Below are positions 25,511 through 35,156 of a DNA stretch of 64,000 nt, piece after piece (within the stretch, counting starts at the first letter, position 1; every line of letters starts with the position of its first letter). A model generated the notes under the pieces. That model made no database searches and was not told the DNA's origin. It was given only the letters and a program-made list of their open reading frames with translations. The stretch is taken from assembly GCA_964587755.1 (NCBI GenBank), contig CAZPMC010000003.1, positions 1 through 64,000 of the forward strand. The letters are read 5' to 3'. The position numbers were made by a program, and so were the translations under genes. The DNA comes from CAZPMC01 sp964587755. GTDB taxonomy: Bacteria; Bacillota; Clostridia; Acetivibrionales; DTU013.

Positions 25511-27004
25511 CTATAATATTTTTCTTACCACGTCGATCATAGCTTCCTTGCTGCATACTGTCTTGTGAAGTATTTCCTTATCTTTTAGGCCTTGAAGTCC
25601 TTTAGGAATCTTTAGGGAGCATGTGCTTGCAATTATATCAATAAGCTCAAATTCAGTTTTGCCTTCAATAGTCTCTTCGCCAAGTATTGCCCTTGCAACA
25701 CTCTTATTAAACTTAAAGGGACTGGCCGTGGAGGCAATAACCGTTTTAGTAATATCCCCGGTGGAAATAACATATTTGTCGTAGACATCTATTCCTACCG
25801 CAGTATGGGTATCGACAACATAATTGTAATCCTTGTAAACATCCCTGATAGTGTTAATGGTTTCTGTATCATTTGAATACGATGCCCAGAACAGTTCTTT
25901 TGTCTTGCGGCTGACTTCCTCCGTAACACTATACTCTCCCTCAGATTTTAGTATTTCCATCCATTCACTCACTTGGCTTGCATCACGCCCGGACATCTCA
26001 AATAAAAGTCTTTCAAGATTACTTGAAATCAGTATGTCCATGGACGGTGAAATCGTCTTTTTAAAATCTCTCAATCTGTTGTACCTTCCTGTGTTTATAA
26101 ACTCAGTAAGCACATTGTTTTCATTTGATGCACATATCAGTTTATTAATCATAAGCCCCATCTGCTGGGCATACCAAGCAGCCAGTATGTTTCCAAAGTT
26201 GCCGGTGGGTACTGTAAAATTGATTTTTTCTCCTCTTTCAATCTGGCCCGATGCTAACATATCTGCATAGGCAGAGAAATAATAAACTATTTGAGGTACA
26301 AGCCTGCCCCAGTTTATTGAATTTGCCGATGAAAATTTCTTGCCCTTTAAAAGCATCTCATTCTCAAGAGCTTTATCTGAAAAGATAGCTTTTACACCAG
26401 TTTGGGTATCGTCAAAATTGCCTTCAACCGCAATAGAAGAAACATTTCTGCCCTCCTGGGTAACCATCTGCATCTTCTGCATTTGGCTTACGCCTTCCTT
26501 AGGGAAGAATACTATTATCCTGGTGCCTTCAACATCCTTAAAGCCTTCCAGTGCTGCTTTACCCGTATCCCCTGAGGTTGCGACCAATATCACTGTTTCA
26601 GCTTTCTCTCCCGTCTTTTCCACCGCTTTTACAAGCAGACGGGGCAATAACTGCAGGGCAACGTCCTTAAATGCACATGTGGGGCCATGCCAAAGCTCCA
26701 TCGTATACACATTTCCATTTAGCTTCTTAAGCGGAGCGACTGAATCCCCTTCAAACTTTCCATCCCCATATGCGCCGTTGACACATTCCAGCAATTCTTC
26801 GTATGTATAGTCCTCAAGAAAACGGCTTAAAATAAATACCGCTCTTTGTTTGTAATCCATATCGGCAAGTGAATATATCTCTTCCGCAGACAGCCTTGGA
26901 ATCACTTCTGGTACAAAAAGCCCGCCATCTGGCGCCAAGCCGCGCTTTATAGCCTCTGCAGAAGTGACATTTCCAGCAGCACCCCGCGTACTTCTATAAT
27001 GCAT
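25511..27004 (-). CDS. thrC: threonine synthase
   Basis: Converts O-phosphohomoserine to threonine with PLP. It has 497 residues, of the long family resembling the E. coli and fungal enzymes. The PLP lysine is in CAFKDVALQLLPR near residue 110, and the phosphate-binding loop is VATSGDTGKAAL near 150. ATG at 27004 has AGGGGG seven bases ahead. The open frame ten codons further upstream has no such site. It stands alone between a terminator and its own upstream region; no thr or hom genes are adjacent. Confidence 0.95.
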   Translation of the reverse strand: MHYRSTRGAAGNVTSAEAIKRGLAPDGGLFVPEVIPRLSAEEIYSLADMDYKQRAVFILSRFLEDYTYEELLECVNGAYGDGKFEGDSVAPLKKLNGNVYTMELWHGPTCAFKDVALQLLPRLLVKAVEKTGEKAETVILVATSGDTGKAALEGFKDVEGTRIIVFFPKEGVSQMQKMQMVTQEGRNVSSIAVEGNFDDTQTGVKAIFSDKALENEMLLKGKKFSSANSINWGRLVPQIVYYFSAYADMLASGQIERGEKINFTVPTGNFGNILAAWYAQQMGLMINKLICASNENNVLTEFINTGRYNRLRDFKKTISPSMDILISSNLERLLFEMSGRDASQVSEWMEILKSEGEYSVTEEVSRKTKELFWASYSNDTETINTIRDVYKDYNYVVDTHTAVGIDVYDKYVISTGDITKTVIASTASPFKFNKSVARAILGEETIEGKTEFELIDIIASTCSLKIPKGLQGLKDKEILHKTVCSKEAMIDVVRKIL

Positions 27005-27166
27005 TTCAAATCCCCCTGGTATAAATAAATTCAAATTCAGCAGAAATATGCTTTAATAGTTATAATAATATAAATGCAACTAAAATAAAAGCACTAAAAT
27101 TTCGATTCCAATCTAATAGCAACTGAGAGCAGGCAGATTCTTGCAACGGGGTACTGTCGGAAACAG

Positions 27167-27964
27167 TTACGAGCTTGATTTCGGAATAAACGGCAGCAGC
27201 CGTTTTGCAAAGGAAGGCAGTGTCATTGTCTGCAACCAGACCTTGCCCGGTCCTGTAAGAGTGGTAAGGAATAAACCCTCCCCGCCAAACAGTATGTTTT
27301 TAAAACCCTTAACCATTTCCGTCTGATAATTTACACTTTCTTCAAAGGCTGCAACATTACCAGTGTCAACCTTTATAGTCTGTCCGGGCGCCAATGTGCG
27401 TTCTACAAGACTTCCGTCAATCTCTAAGAAAACAGTTCCTGCTCCGTAAAGTCTTTGCAAAATAAAGCCTTCGCCGCCAAAAAGCCCTGCGGCTATCCCC
27501 CGTGTCATGGTGGCAGATAACTCAACACTTGGCTGGGCAGCTAAAAAAGCTGACTTTTGGGCAATTATCGCCTTTCCTGAAAGCTCCAAAGCTAATATGC
27601 TTCCCGGGAATGAAGATGCTATGGTTATTTCCTGACCGGGAGCATTTGAAGTGAATGTTGCCATAAAAAGCGATTCTCCGGATAGCATTCTTCCAAGCCC
27701 TTTCATAAAACCACCCTGCATATTGGTAGTCATGGTGATTTTGCTATCCATCCATGTCATGCCGCCTGACTGGGTATAAATACTTTCACCAGCGTCCAGC
27801 GTGATAGCTACAGCCGGTAAATTCTCTCCGAAAATTTTATAATTGAGCTTTTTCGGAGCATATGCCCTAGGACCTGCGGGAGCACCTCCTCCAAGCTGTC
27901 TGCCGCAGCCGGGACAAAATGCTACGCCGGGATTTACCTCTTTCCCACAATTGGGACAGAACAT
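27167..27964 (-). CDS. zinc-ribbon AIM24/TIGR00266-family protein
   Basis: A 265-residue protein with an N-terminal double-CxxC zinc ribbon (CPNCGKEVN, CPGCGRQL). A beta-rich AIM24-like domain follows, with the typical GESIYTQSGGMTWMDSKI and GEGLFLTTLTGPGKVWLQTM blocks. The biochemical role of the family is unknown. It is read in the same direction after the TPR gene with a 23-bp gap, probably in the same transcript. Confidence 0.82.
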   Translation of the reverse strand: MFCPNCGKEVNPGVAFCPGCGRQLGGGAPAGPRAYAPKKLNYKIFGENLPAVAITLDAGESIYTQSGGMTWMDSKITMTTNMQGGFMKGLGRMLSGESLFMATFTSNAPGQEITIASSFPGSILALELSGKAIIAQKSAFLAAQPSVELSATMTRGIAAGLFGGEGFILQRLYGAGTVFLEIDGSLVERTLAPGQTIKVDTGNVAAFEESVNYQTEMVKGFKNILFGGEGLFLTTLTGPGKVWLQTMTLPSFAKRLLPFIPKSSS

Positions 27965-27987
27965 AACTGTACCTCCTCTTAAAAAAT

Positions 27988-29109
27988 CTATGGGTTTTTT
28001 GTAAGTTCATTGAGCCGTGCTTTTGCACTTTTCAAATACCCGCTTTTCGGATAGTTCTCCAAAAGCTTTTGATAAAATGCAACAGCACTTCGTGAGTCCT
28101 GTAAAAGCTGGCAGCTTCTGCCCATAAAGTAATAGACGGCATCCATCCGTGGGTAATCGGCATCATACATTTCTACCTTTTCAAAGCTTTTCAATGCTTC
28201 TTGATAGTTTCTGCTGTTATATTGCCTATAGCCATAATCATATGCTGCTTTTGCAGCCTTTGGCATGACTGTTTTTACTAGATTATTAAACTTCTCAATA
28301 TCATCGTCCTTAAACTCAACAGTCTTCATGAGTAAAAGCATATCTGCTGCTTTTTCAAATTCTCCTGACCTATGAAGAGCATCAATTTCATAAAGCCTGT
28401 TAACTGCTTTATAATAATCAGCCTGCTCAACCGCAGCCTTCTTATCCTGTTCCAGTGTAGAATATTTTTCTTTTAATTCATTATATTTTTCTATGTGGTT
28501 ATTAATCTCTTCCTGGTACACAGCTTCCATATTGTTATCTGAATCCGCCGGAGGCTGTGTCTGAGTATTAGACAGGCTTAAAAAAATTATTGCTGTGAGA
28601 GCGGCGCCGGCAACAAACGATGCTATTAGCTTTGTTGCTTTTATATAAGCACTTCTCCGCTTGTTTATCCCATACAGGGGCTTTTTCTCCGTTCTGACTC
28701 TCTTAAGTGTTTCTTCCCGGGTACCGCCGGCTTCTTTTGATTGCTTGCCCTTTGGCGGCGGGACAACCTCCACCATTCCAAGCCGCTTCATATAATTCAT
28801 GGCTATTATGCTATTTGACTCAGCCTTTACAACTCTTTCAAACATTTCAGCCGATTTATCCGTCTCTCCTAAGTAGCTATAGCATACTCCCAGTAAATTC
28901 ATTGCTTCATAAAATTGGGGATTCAATGATATTGCCTTTTTAAGCTCTATAACGGCAATGTCTTCACTACCGGATTTTATGCTTTCAATGGCCTTGTTAT
29001 AAAGAAACACTGAATTGCGAATTTTTTCAGGGATTTTATCATTACCCCTGGTTAATTCCTCGAGATTAATCCGATTGAATTTTTTCAGTTCTGTCTTTAT
29101 GTCCAGCAA
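27988..29109 (-). CDS. TPR-repeat membrane protein
   Basis: 373 residues: N-terminal tetratricopeptide repeats (about 30-95, YEAMNLLGVCYSYLGETDKSAEMF), then a basic linker. One membrane segment (about 160-180), a coiled-coil-prone region and C-terminal TPRs (YGYRQYNSRNYQEALKSF) follow. It probably acts as a membrane-bound assembly platform. Nothing in the sequence gives a specific partner. It lies between folC and the AIM24-like gene. Confidence 0.75.
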   Translation of the reverse strand: MLDIKTELKKFNRINLEELTRGNDKIPEKIRNSVFLYNKAIESIKSGSEDIAVIELKKAISLNPQFYEAMNLLGVCYSYLGETDKSAEMFERVVKAESNSIIAMNYMKRLGMVEVVPPPKGKQSKEAGGTREETLKRVRTEKKPLYGINKRRSAYIKATKLIASFVAGAALTAIIFLSLSNTQTQPPADSDNNMEAVYQEEINNHIEKYNELKEKYSTLEQDKKAAVEQADYYKAVNRLYEIDALHRSGEFEKAADMLLLMKTVEFKDDDIEKFNNLVKTVMPKAAKAAYDYGYRQYNSRNYQEALKSFEKVEMYDADYPRMDAVYYFMGRSCQLLQDSRSAVAFYQKLLENYPKSGYLKSAKARLNELTKNP

Positions 29110-29141
29110 TTAAAAGCACCCCCCGGTTCAAACTTAATAAT

Positions 29142-30419
29142 CTATAATCCAAAGAAAGCTCTTACTTCTCCAATATAATAAAGAGACCCGAAAGCACAAA
29201 TTACTTCATTATGGGAAGCTGTCTTAATACATGTCTCTAGCGCACTTTCAATTGTATCACTAACTTGTACATTTTTACAGTGCTTTTGGGCATTTTTTGC
29301 CAAATCTGATGCTGATAAAGCTCTGGGGCTGTTTGTTGAAATGGCAAAGAGCCTTTTACACCCCGGTAATACCGTTTTCATCATGGACTTGTAGTCTTTG
29401 TCACTTAGGACCCCCATTATAAAAGAAACAGGTCTGCCCGGGAAGTATTCATCAAGTGAATTTCTTAACATCTGAGCTCCGTCTGCATTATGAGCCCCGT
29501 CTATTATAACGACAGGCTCCTTTGAAACAACCTCAAATCTGCCTGGCCATCTTGCTTTCAAAAGCCCGCTTCTTAAAGCAGCTTCAGGTATATCAAAGCC
29601 CTTTTCCTTCAGGTGCTTTGCAGTGTTAACAGCCGTTGCTGCATTATTTAGCTGATGCTTGCCCAATAGCCCTATTTTCAGATCTTTATACTCATCAAAG
29701 CTAAAGGTTTGTCCATCAATACCGAATTCGTGCAGATATAAATCCGAAAAATCAGTCTTATATAATTTTGCTCCTCTCTCCTTACAGGCTTTCTCGAAAA
29801 CCTGCTCTACATCAGCATTTTGACCGTAAATTACAACAGTTCCACCCGGTTTGATTATACCAGCCTTTTCAAATGCGATTTCAGGCAATGTACTTCCCAG
29901 TCTTTCTGTATGGTCATAGCTTATTGTTGTAATAACCGCCACAAGAGGAGTGTCAATAATGTTTGTGGAATCAAATCTTCCTCCCAGGCCAACCTCCAGT
30001 ACAACAATATCACAATTATTTCTGTAGAAAAATTCAAAAGCTATGGCTGTAACAATCTCAAATTCGGTCGGGTGGTTTTCTCCCATAGCAAGCATTTTAT
30101 CTACATTTCCTTTAACAAACTCAGTTATTTCTGCTAATTCGTGCCTTCCGATTTCATCGTTGCCAATACGCATTCTTTCAGTAAATCTTTGTATGTAGGG
30201 AGATGTAAATACCCCTGTTTTGTACCCCGATTCAATTAAAATGCTGCTTATAAAAGCTGTTGTTGATCCCTTTCCGTTAGTCCCGGCAACATGTACAAAT
30301 TTCAGCTTTTTTTGCGGGTCACCCATCAACTTCAATAGTGCCTCAATATTGTGAAGACCCAGCTTGCTTCCAAATTTTAGTGTCCCGTGTATATAATCCA
30401 GTGCTTCATTATAGTTCAT
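29142..30419 (-). CDS. folC: folylpolyglutamate / dihydrofolate synthase
   Basis: An ATP-dependent ligase that adds glutamates to folates (and, in bifunctional forms, makes dihydrofolate). It has 425 residues of Mur-ligase fold. The P-loop is GTNGKGSTTAF near residue 48, with DTPLVAVITTISYDHTERLG and IIDGAHNADG near 310. It starts 29 bp after the secA stop. Confidence 0.95.
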   Translation of the reverse strand: MNYNEALDYIHGTLKFGSKLGLHNIEALLKLMGDPQKKLKFVHVAGTNGKGSTTAFISSILIESGYKTGVFTSPYIQRFTERMRIGNDEIGRHELAEITEFVKGNVDKMLAMGENHPTEFEIVTAIAFEFFYRNNCDIVVLEVGLGGRFDSTNIIDTPLVAVITTISYDHTERLGSTLPEIAFEKAGIIKPGGTVVIYGQNADVEQVFEKACKERGAKLYKTDFSDLYLHEFGIDGQTFSFDEYKDLKIGLLGKHQLNNAATAVNTAKHLKEKGFDIPEAALRSGLLKARWPGRFEVVSKEPVVIIDGAHNADGAQMLRNSLDEYFPGRPVSFIMGVLSDKDYKSMMKTVLPGCKRLFAISTNSPRALSASDLAKNAQKHCKNVQVSDTIESALETCIKTASHNEVICAFGSLYYIGEVRAFFGL

Positions 30420-30448
30420 AATCAGTAACCTCTTAGTCTACGTCCTCT

Positions 30449-33193
30449 TTAGTTTTCAATAGCTCCATGACATTTTTTATATTTCTTTCCGCTTCCGCAG
30501 GGGCACGGCTCATTTCTACCGACCTTAACGGCACTACGTACAACTGGCTTCTTAGGTCCTTCTCCATGGCTTGCTGTAACGGGTTCGGCCACTTTCTCCC
30601 TCTTAGGCGCACCACGCTCCTTGTCAATACGTACATGCAGAAGCATCTTTACGGAATCCTGCTGGATATTTCTTATCATTTCCTCAAACATTTCAAAGCC
30701 TTCAAACTTGTATTCCACGACAGGATCACGCTGGCCGTAAGCCCGCATGCCGACACCGTAACGCAGCTGATCCATTGCATCTATATGGTCCATCCACTTT
30801 TCATCGACAACCCGCAGAAGTACAATTCTCTCAAGCTCCCTCATCAATTCCGGACCATACTCATCTTCCTTAGCCTGATATATCTTTATAGCTGCATCAA
30901 TAAAATCTTTCCTGAGATCATCTTTTGTATATCCCTCAAGCTTTTCCCTTGTCAATTTCAGAGCGCCTTTAGGTAAGAAAATCCCCTCTGCATGTGCAAT
31001 TAAAGCATCCCAATCCCAAAGGTCCGGGTAGTCGCTTTCTCCGCAATAAGCTGCAATAACACCATCCACTGTGCCTTCTATCATGCGCATAAAGGAGTCC
31101 TTAAGATTCTCCCCGTTGAGAACCTGCTTACGCTGGGCATATATAACTTCTCTTTGCTTATTCATTACATCGTCATATTGTAAGACGTTCTTTCTTATGT
31201 CAAAGTTCTTACCCTCAATTCTTCGTTGGGCACTTTCTATTGCATTAGTAAGCATTTTGTGCTCAATGGGCTGGTCGTCCTCAAGTCCCAGGGCACTTAC
31301 AACTGTTGTAAGCCTTTCTGAACCAAAGAGCCTCATAAGGTCATCCTCAAGAGAAATATAAAATCTTGAGGAACCCGGATCTCCCTGACGCCCGGAACGG
31401 CCTCTTAGCTGGTTGTCTATACGCCTTGATTCATGGCGCTCGGTGCCAATAATATGCAATCCTCCCGCCTTAATGACCTTTTCTCTTTCTTTACTTGTAA
31501 CTTTTTTAAACTCATCGTGAAGCTGCTTAAAGGCAGCTCTTGCCTTAAGAATTTCTTCATCATTTGTGTCGTAAAAGCTTGTAGCCTCACTGATTAATTC
31601 CTCAGGATACCCTTGCTTCCTCATCTCCTGCTTTGCCAGGTATTCTGGATTTCCGCCAAGTACAATATCTGTTCCTCGGCCTGCCATGTTGGTTGCAATA
31701 GTAATGGCGCCGAGCTTTCCTGCCTGTGCAACTATCTCCGCTTCCTTGTCATGGAATTTAGCATTTAATACCTGATGAGTCAGTCCCCGTTTTTTCAGCA
31801 TAAAGCTTAGCTGTTCCGACTTCTCGATGGATATTGTACCTATCAGTACTGGCTGACCCCTCTGATGACACTGAACAATCTCGTCTATTACTGCATTAAA
31901 CTTACCTATTTCGTTTTTATATACACTGTCTGGATAGTCCTGCCTTATCATCGGCTTATTTGTGGGGATGACTACTACGTCCAGCTTATAAATTGTCTGA
32001 AACTCCTGCTCTTCCGTTTGAGCAGTACCTGTCATACCCGCCAGCTTTTTAAACATTCTGAAGTAATTTTGAAAGGTGATTGTGGCAAGGGTTTTGCTCT
32101 CCCGTTCAACCTTAACATTCTCTTTAGCCTCAATAGCCTGATGCAACCCGTCACTGTACCTTCTGCCATACATAAGACGGCCTGTAAATTCATCAACAAT
32201 AATTACCTCTCCGTCTTTTACAACATAGTCCCTGTCTCTTTTCATCAGTCCATGAGCTTTAATTGCCTGGTTTATATGGTGAGAAATAGTAAGATTGTCC
32301 GGATCTGAAAGATTTTCTATTCCGAAAAACTGTTCTGCTTTAGCTACACCCTTGGCAGACAGTGTGGCAGAATGTGCCTTTTCATCAACAATATAGTCTG
32401 CGTCTATGTCTTCGTCGCTTTCTTTATCGTCTGTCTGGGTGAAGACCTTGACCCTAAGCCGCGATGCAAAAGTATTTGCCCGCTTATACATATCAGTAGA
32501 TTTGTCGCCTGCTCCAGAAATAATAAGAGGAGTCCTGGCTTCGTCTATCAGGATACTGTCTACCTCGTCAACGATAGCATAATGCAATTCCCTTTGAACC
32601 ATGTCCTCTTTATAAATAACCATGTTGTCCCTAAGATAGTCAAATCCGAATTCGTTGTTTGTCCCGTATGTTATGTCACAGTTGTAAGCTTTTCTTCTTT
32701 CTTCGTTATTCATGTCATGGATAATCAAACCTACACTTAAGCCCAGGAAGCTGTAAATCTTGCCCATCCATTCACTGTCACGCTTTGCCAAATAGTCATT
32801 TACCGTCACAACATGTACACCTTTGCCTTCAAGGGCATTAAGATACACGGGCAGCGTTGCTACCAGGGTTTTACCTTCACCTGTCTTCATCTCGGCAATC
32901 CTGCCCTGGTGCAAAACTATACCGCCTATTAACTGCACCCGGAAATGTCTCATCCCAAGCACTCTTACAGAAGCCTCCCTAACAACGGCAAAGGCTTCAG
33001 GCAATATATCATCAAGGGTCTCTCCTTCAGAGAGCCTTTTTTTAAATTCCTGTGTCTTAGCCTTTAACTGTTCATCTGAAAGGGCCTTCATTTGAGGCTC
33101 CAGGCTTTCTATTTCATCCACAATTGGTTCGATTCTTTTTAGCTCCCTGTCGCTGTAAGAACCGATTATTTTTTCCAGCATCTGTTTAAACAT
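30449..33193 (-). CDS. secA: preprotein translocase ATPase
   Basis: The motor that pushes unfolded preproteins through SecYEG. It has 914 residues. Walker A is GEGKTLVATLP near 103 and the DEAD motif is VDEVDSILIDEARTP near 208. The second motor half has GTDIVLGGNP and ESRRIDNQLRGRSGRQGDPG. The C-terminal zinc motif CPCGSGKKYKKCH binds SecB or phospholipid. Confidence 0.98.
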   Translation of the reverse strand: MFKQMLEKIIGSYSDRELKRIEPIVDEIESLEPQMKALSDEQLKAKTQEFKKRLSEGETLDDILPEAFAVVREASVRVLGMRHFRVQLIGGIVLHQGRIAEMKTGEGKTLVATLPVYLNALEGKGVHVVTVNDYLAKRDSEWMGKIYSFLGLSVGLIIHDMNNEERRKAYNCDITYGTNNEFGFDYLRDNMVIYKEDMVQRELHYAIVDEVDSILIDEARTPLIISGAGDKSTDMYKRANTFASRLRVKVFTQTDDKESDEDIDADYIVDEKAHSATLSAKGVAKAEQFFGIENLSDPDNLTISHHINQAIKAHGLMKRDRDYVVKDGEVIIVDEFTGRLMYGRRYSDGLHQAIEAKENVKVERESKTLATITFQNYFRMFKKLAGMTGTAQTEEQEFQTIYKLDVVVIPTNKPMIRQDYPDSVYKNEIGKFNAVIDEIVQCHQRGQPVLIGTISIEKSEQLSFMLKKRGLTHQVLNAKFHDKEAEIVAQAGKLGAITIATNMAGRGTDIVLGGNPEYLAKQEMRKQGYPEELISEATSFYDTNDEEILKARAAFKQLHDEFKKVTSKEREKVIKAGGLHIIGTERHESRRIDNQLRGRSGRQGDPGSSRFYISLEDDLMRLFGSERLTTVVSALGLEDDQPIEHKMLTNAIESAQRRIEGKNFDIRKNVLQYDDVMNKQREVIYAQRKQVLNGENLKDSFMRMIEGTVDGVIAAYCGESDYPDLWDWDALIAHAEGIFLPKGALKLTREKLEGYTKDDLRKDFIDAAIKIYQAKEDEYGPELMRELERIVLLRVVDEKWMDHIDAMDQLRYGVGMRAYGQRDPVVEYKFEGFEMFEEMIRNIQQDSVKMLLHVRIDKERGAPKREKVAEPVTASHGEGPKKPVVRSAVKVGRNEPCPCGSGKKYKKCHGAIEN

Positions 33194-33226
33194 AAATACC
33201 TCCGAATTAAATTATTTTTAACGAAA

Positions 33227-33583
33227 CTAATTTATATCCGGAGGAGACAAATCTGCGAAATGAAAAAAGAACTCAGATTTATAAGCATTGGAAATAAATC
33301 TGTTTGCCCTGATGCGGCATGCTATGTCACACCGGCAATCAGATTTGTCCAGCAAACACATTTCATGGGTTTGACAGTCATTCTTCTTTTGATATTGTTG
33401 AGTTTTGTTTCCGAAACAAAATGATTTGTTGTAAATCTTTTTATCTCTATTAAACTTCGCAGCTAAATTATCAGCATATTTCTCTGATGCTATATTCCTA
33501 AACTGTTGGGTTAACTGTATTGCGGCACTCTTTGGTATAAGTGACGACAATATCAGAACACCTATGAACAGACCTCTGAGCAC
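33227..33583 (-). CDS. hypothetical small exported protein
   Basis: A 118-codon frame with a GTG start two bases after the yerC-like stop and an AGGAAG overlapping that stop, so translation could be coupled. The first 21 residues look like a signal peptide (LFIGVLILSSLIPKSAA). The remainder is polar with six cysteines and no recognisable family. The unusual composition makes a non-coding stretch possible. Confidence 0.4.
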   Translation of the reverse strand: MLRGLFIGVLILSSLIPKSAAIQLTQQFRNIASEKYADNLAAKFNRDKKIYNKSFCFGNKTQQYQKKNDCQTHEMCLLDKSDCRCDIACRIRANRFISNAYKSEFFFHFADLSPPDIN

Positions 33584-33585
33584 TG

Positions 33586-33882
33586 CTATCTTCCTTTCTC
33601 CTCCAGTCTATCAAGCACTAACTTGTATCCGTCAGCACCGTAATTAAAGCATCTGTTAACTCTGCTTATTGTGGCAGTGCTGGCGCCTGTTTTCTCAGCA
33701 ATGTCTGTGTAGGTATAACCTGCCCTAAGCATTTTAGCCACTTCCAGCCTTTGAGCCATTGCCTTTATTTCAGAAATAGTGCAAATATCTTCAAAGAAAT
33801 TATAACACTCTTCTGTAGTTTCTAAAAGCAATATTGCCTCAAATAATCCGTCCGTCCATTTGTTACGTATTTTGGAATTCAT
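33586..33882 (-). CDS. YerC/YecD-type TrpR-superfamily regulator
   Basis: A 98-residue DNA-binding protein of the TrpR-like YerC family. The helix-turn-helix is in GYTYTDIAEKTGASTATISRVNRC (written here only as a landmark), residues 55-78. Its targets are not known from the sequence. Three ATGCTG repeats with exact 10-bp spacing sit at its own transcription start, suggesting autoregulation. It lies upstream of secA and in the same direction. Confidence 0.85.
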   Translation of the reverse strand: MNSKIRNKWTDGLFEAILLLETTEECYNFFEDICTISEIKAMAQRLEVAKMLRAGYTYTDIAEKTGASTATISRVNRCFNYGADGYKLVLDRLEEKGR

Positions 33883-33905
33883 ATTATTTCACTCCCGGCA
33901 CTTTA

Positions 33906-33931
33906 ATGCTGTAAAATGCTGAACCATGCTG
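33906..33931. promoter_or_regulatory. three phased ATGCTG repeats, candidate operator
   Basis: ATGCTG begins at 33906, 33916 and 33926, one DNA turn apart, overlapping the start of the transcript from the promoter at 33939-33967. This is a plausible site for the TrpR-like product itself. Confidence 0.4.
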
Positions 33932-33938
33932 TAAGTCT

Positions 33939-33967
33939 ACAATATCAGCTTTTTTTGATATAGTCAA
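33939..33967 (-). promoter_or_regulatory. promoter of the YerC-like gene
   Basis: TTGACT (33962-33967) and TATTGT (33939-33944) on the minus strand with 17-bp spacing. Confidence 0.6.
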
Positions 33968-34023
33968 CTTAAGCCTTAATGGTATATAATAATTTAATGG
34001 GATTTATAAATGGGGGTCATAAT

Positions 34024-35154
34024 ATGAATTATAAGGTTGTACCTGTTATTACCAGGACTGAGCTGAATCAATTTCTTAAGCTGCCATGGGAAATATACAA
34101 AGGCGATAAATGCTGGGTGCCTCCGCTTTTAAAGGAAGTAAAAGATTCTCTTTCACCACAGAAAAATCCCACTCTGAAAAAAATAGAATATGCGCTTTTT
34201 ATGGTTTTAGGTGATAATAAGCCGGTAGGCAGGATTTATGCAGGTATTGACACAAATCTCAATCAAAAGAAAAATATAAATATGGCGTTCTTTTCAATGT
34301 TCGAATGCATTAACGACTATACTGCGGCAAAGCTGCTTTTTGATGCTGCTTTTGATTGGGCAAAGCAAAGAGGTGCCGATTTTGTCTGCGGTCCTGTGGC
34401 AGTTACAGGAACCGACGGAGATGAAAACAAAGGACTGCTTGTTAACTGTTTTGACAAACCTCCTGTTATCCTGAATTCATACAACCCCGAATATTATATG
34501 ACCTTGATAGAAAAGTACGGCTTTGTAAAGGATTATGACGTATTTGCCTATTATATGGATAGTAAGAATACATTTTCAAAGAACCCGGAAAGAGTTATAG
34601 AGTATGCCAAGAAACGTTATGGCTTTCGCATAGACACATTGAATGTTAATGATTTGGAAAATGAAATAAAAGCACTCAAGCATGTTATGGACAGGGCAAT
34701 GCCGGAAGAGTGGCCTGATCTTGTCCCACCCAGTCTTGATGAGATAAGGGATATGGCTAAAAGGCTTATCGGTCTGGCTGACCCCGCATTAATTCCCATA
34801 GCCCGCTGCGGGGATGAGCCAATAGGCTTCGGAATAACACTGCCTGACTACAACCAGGTGCTTATCCACCTTAACGGCCGTATTACACCACTGGCAGCAC
34901 TAAAGTTCCTTTATTATAAAAGGAAAATAACAGGTGCCAGAATGTTTGTAGTTTTCGTAGTACCCGAATTCAGAAAAAAAGCTGTCTCAACCGCTATATA
35001 CTATACGGTATTTTCCAACGCAATTAAATCCGGCTACACTTGGGGAGAAGGCTCTACCATCGGGGAGACAAACCTTAGTATGAGAGCCGACATTGAAGGT
35101 ACCGGAGCCCAGCACTACAAGACATACAGAATATATAAAAAGGATTTGGCATAA
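34024..35154 (+). CDS. YghO-like acetyltransferase-fold protein
   Basis: A 376-residue cytoplasmic protein resembling E. coli YghO and GNAT-fold enzymes. It has the conserved LPWEIYKGDKCWVPPL near the N-terminus, GPVAVTGTDGDENKGLLV near 120 and a C-terminal acyl-CoA-type region (MFVVFVVPEFRKKAVSTAIY). Substrate unknown. ATG at 34024 follows GGGGG by seven bases; the frame is open 15 codons further upstream without an SD. It converges with the glycosyltransferase gene two bases away. Confidence 0.75.
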   Translation: MNYKVVPVITRTELNQFLKLPWEIYKGDKCWVPPLLKEVKDSLSPQKNPTLKKIEYALFMVLGDNKPVGRIYAGIDTNLNQKKNINMAFFSMFECINDYTAAKLLFDAAFDWAKQRGADFVCGPVAVTGTDGDENKGLLVNCFDKPPVILNSYNPEYYMTLIEKYGFVKDYDVFAYYMDSKNTFSKNPERVIEYAKKRYGFRIDTLNVNDLENEIKALKHVMDRAMPEEWPDLVPPSLDEIRDMAKRLIGLADPALIPIARCGDEPIGFGITLPDYNQVLIHLNGRITPLAALKFLYYKRKITGARMFVVFVVPEFRKKAVSTAIYYTVFSNAIKSGYTWGEGSTIGETNLSMRADIEGTGAQHYKTYRIYKKDLA

Positions 35155-35156
35155 AA

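Noticed and set aside
25393..25542. A 49-codon plus-strand frame starting MKNLTILFINRKKAIIII, resembling a membrane anchor.
   Set aside because: It overlaps the inverted repeat and poly-A that make the thrC terminator, has no ribosome-binding site and ends inside thrC. The hydrophobic run is explained by the AT-rich stem.
27005..27166. T-box or threonine attenuator upstream of thrC.
   Set aside because: No AGGGTGGNACCGCG-type T-box block and no terminator precedes the gene.
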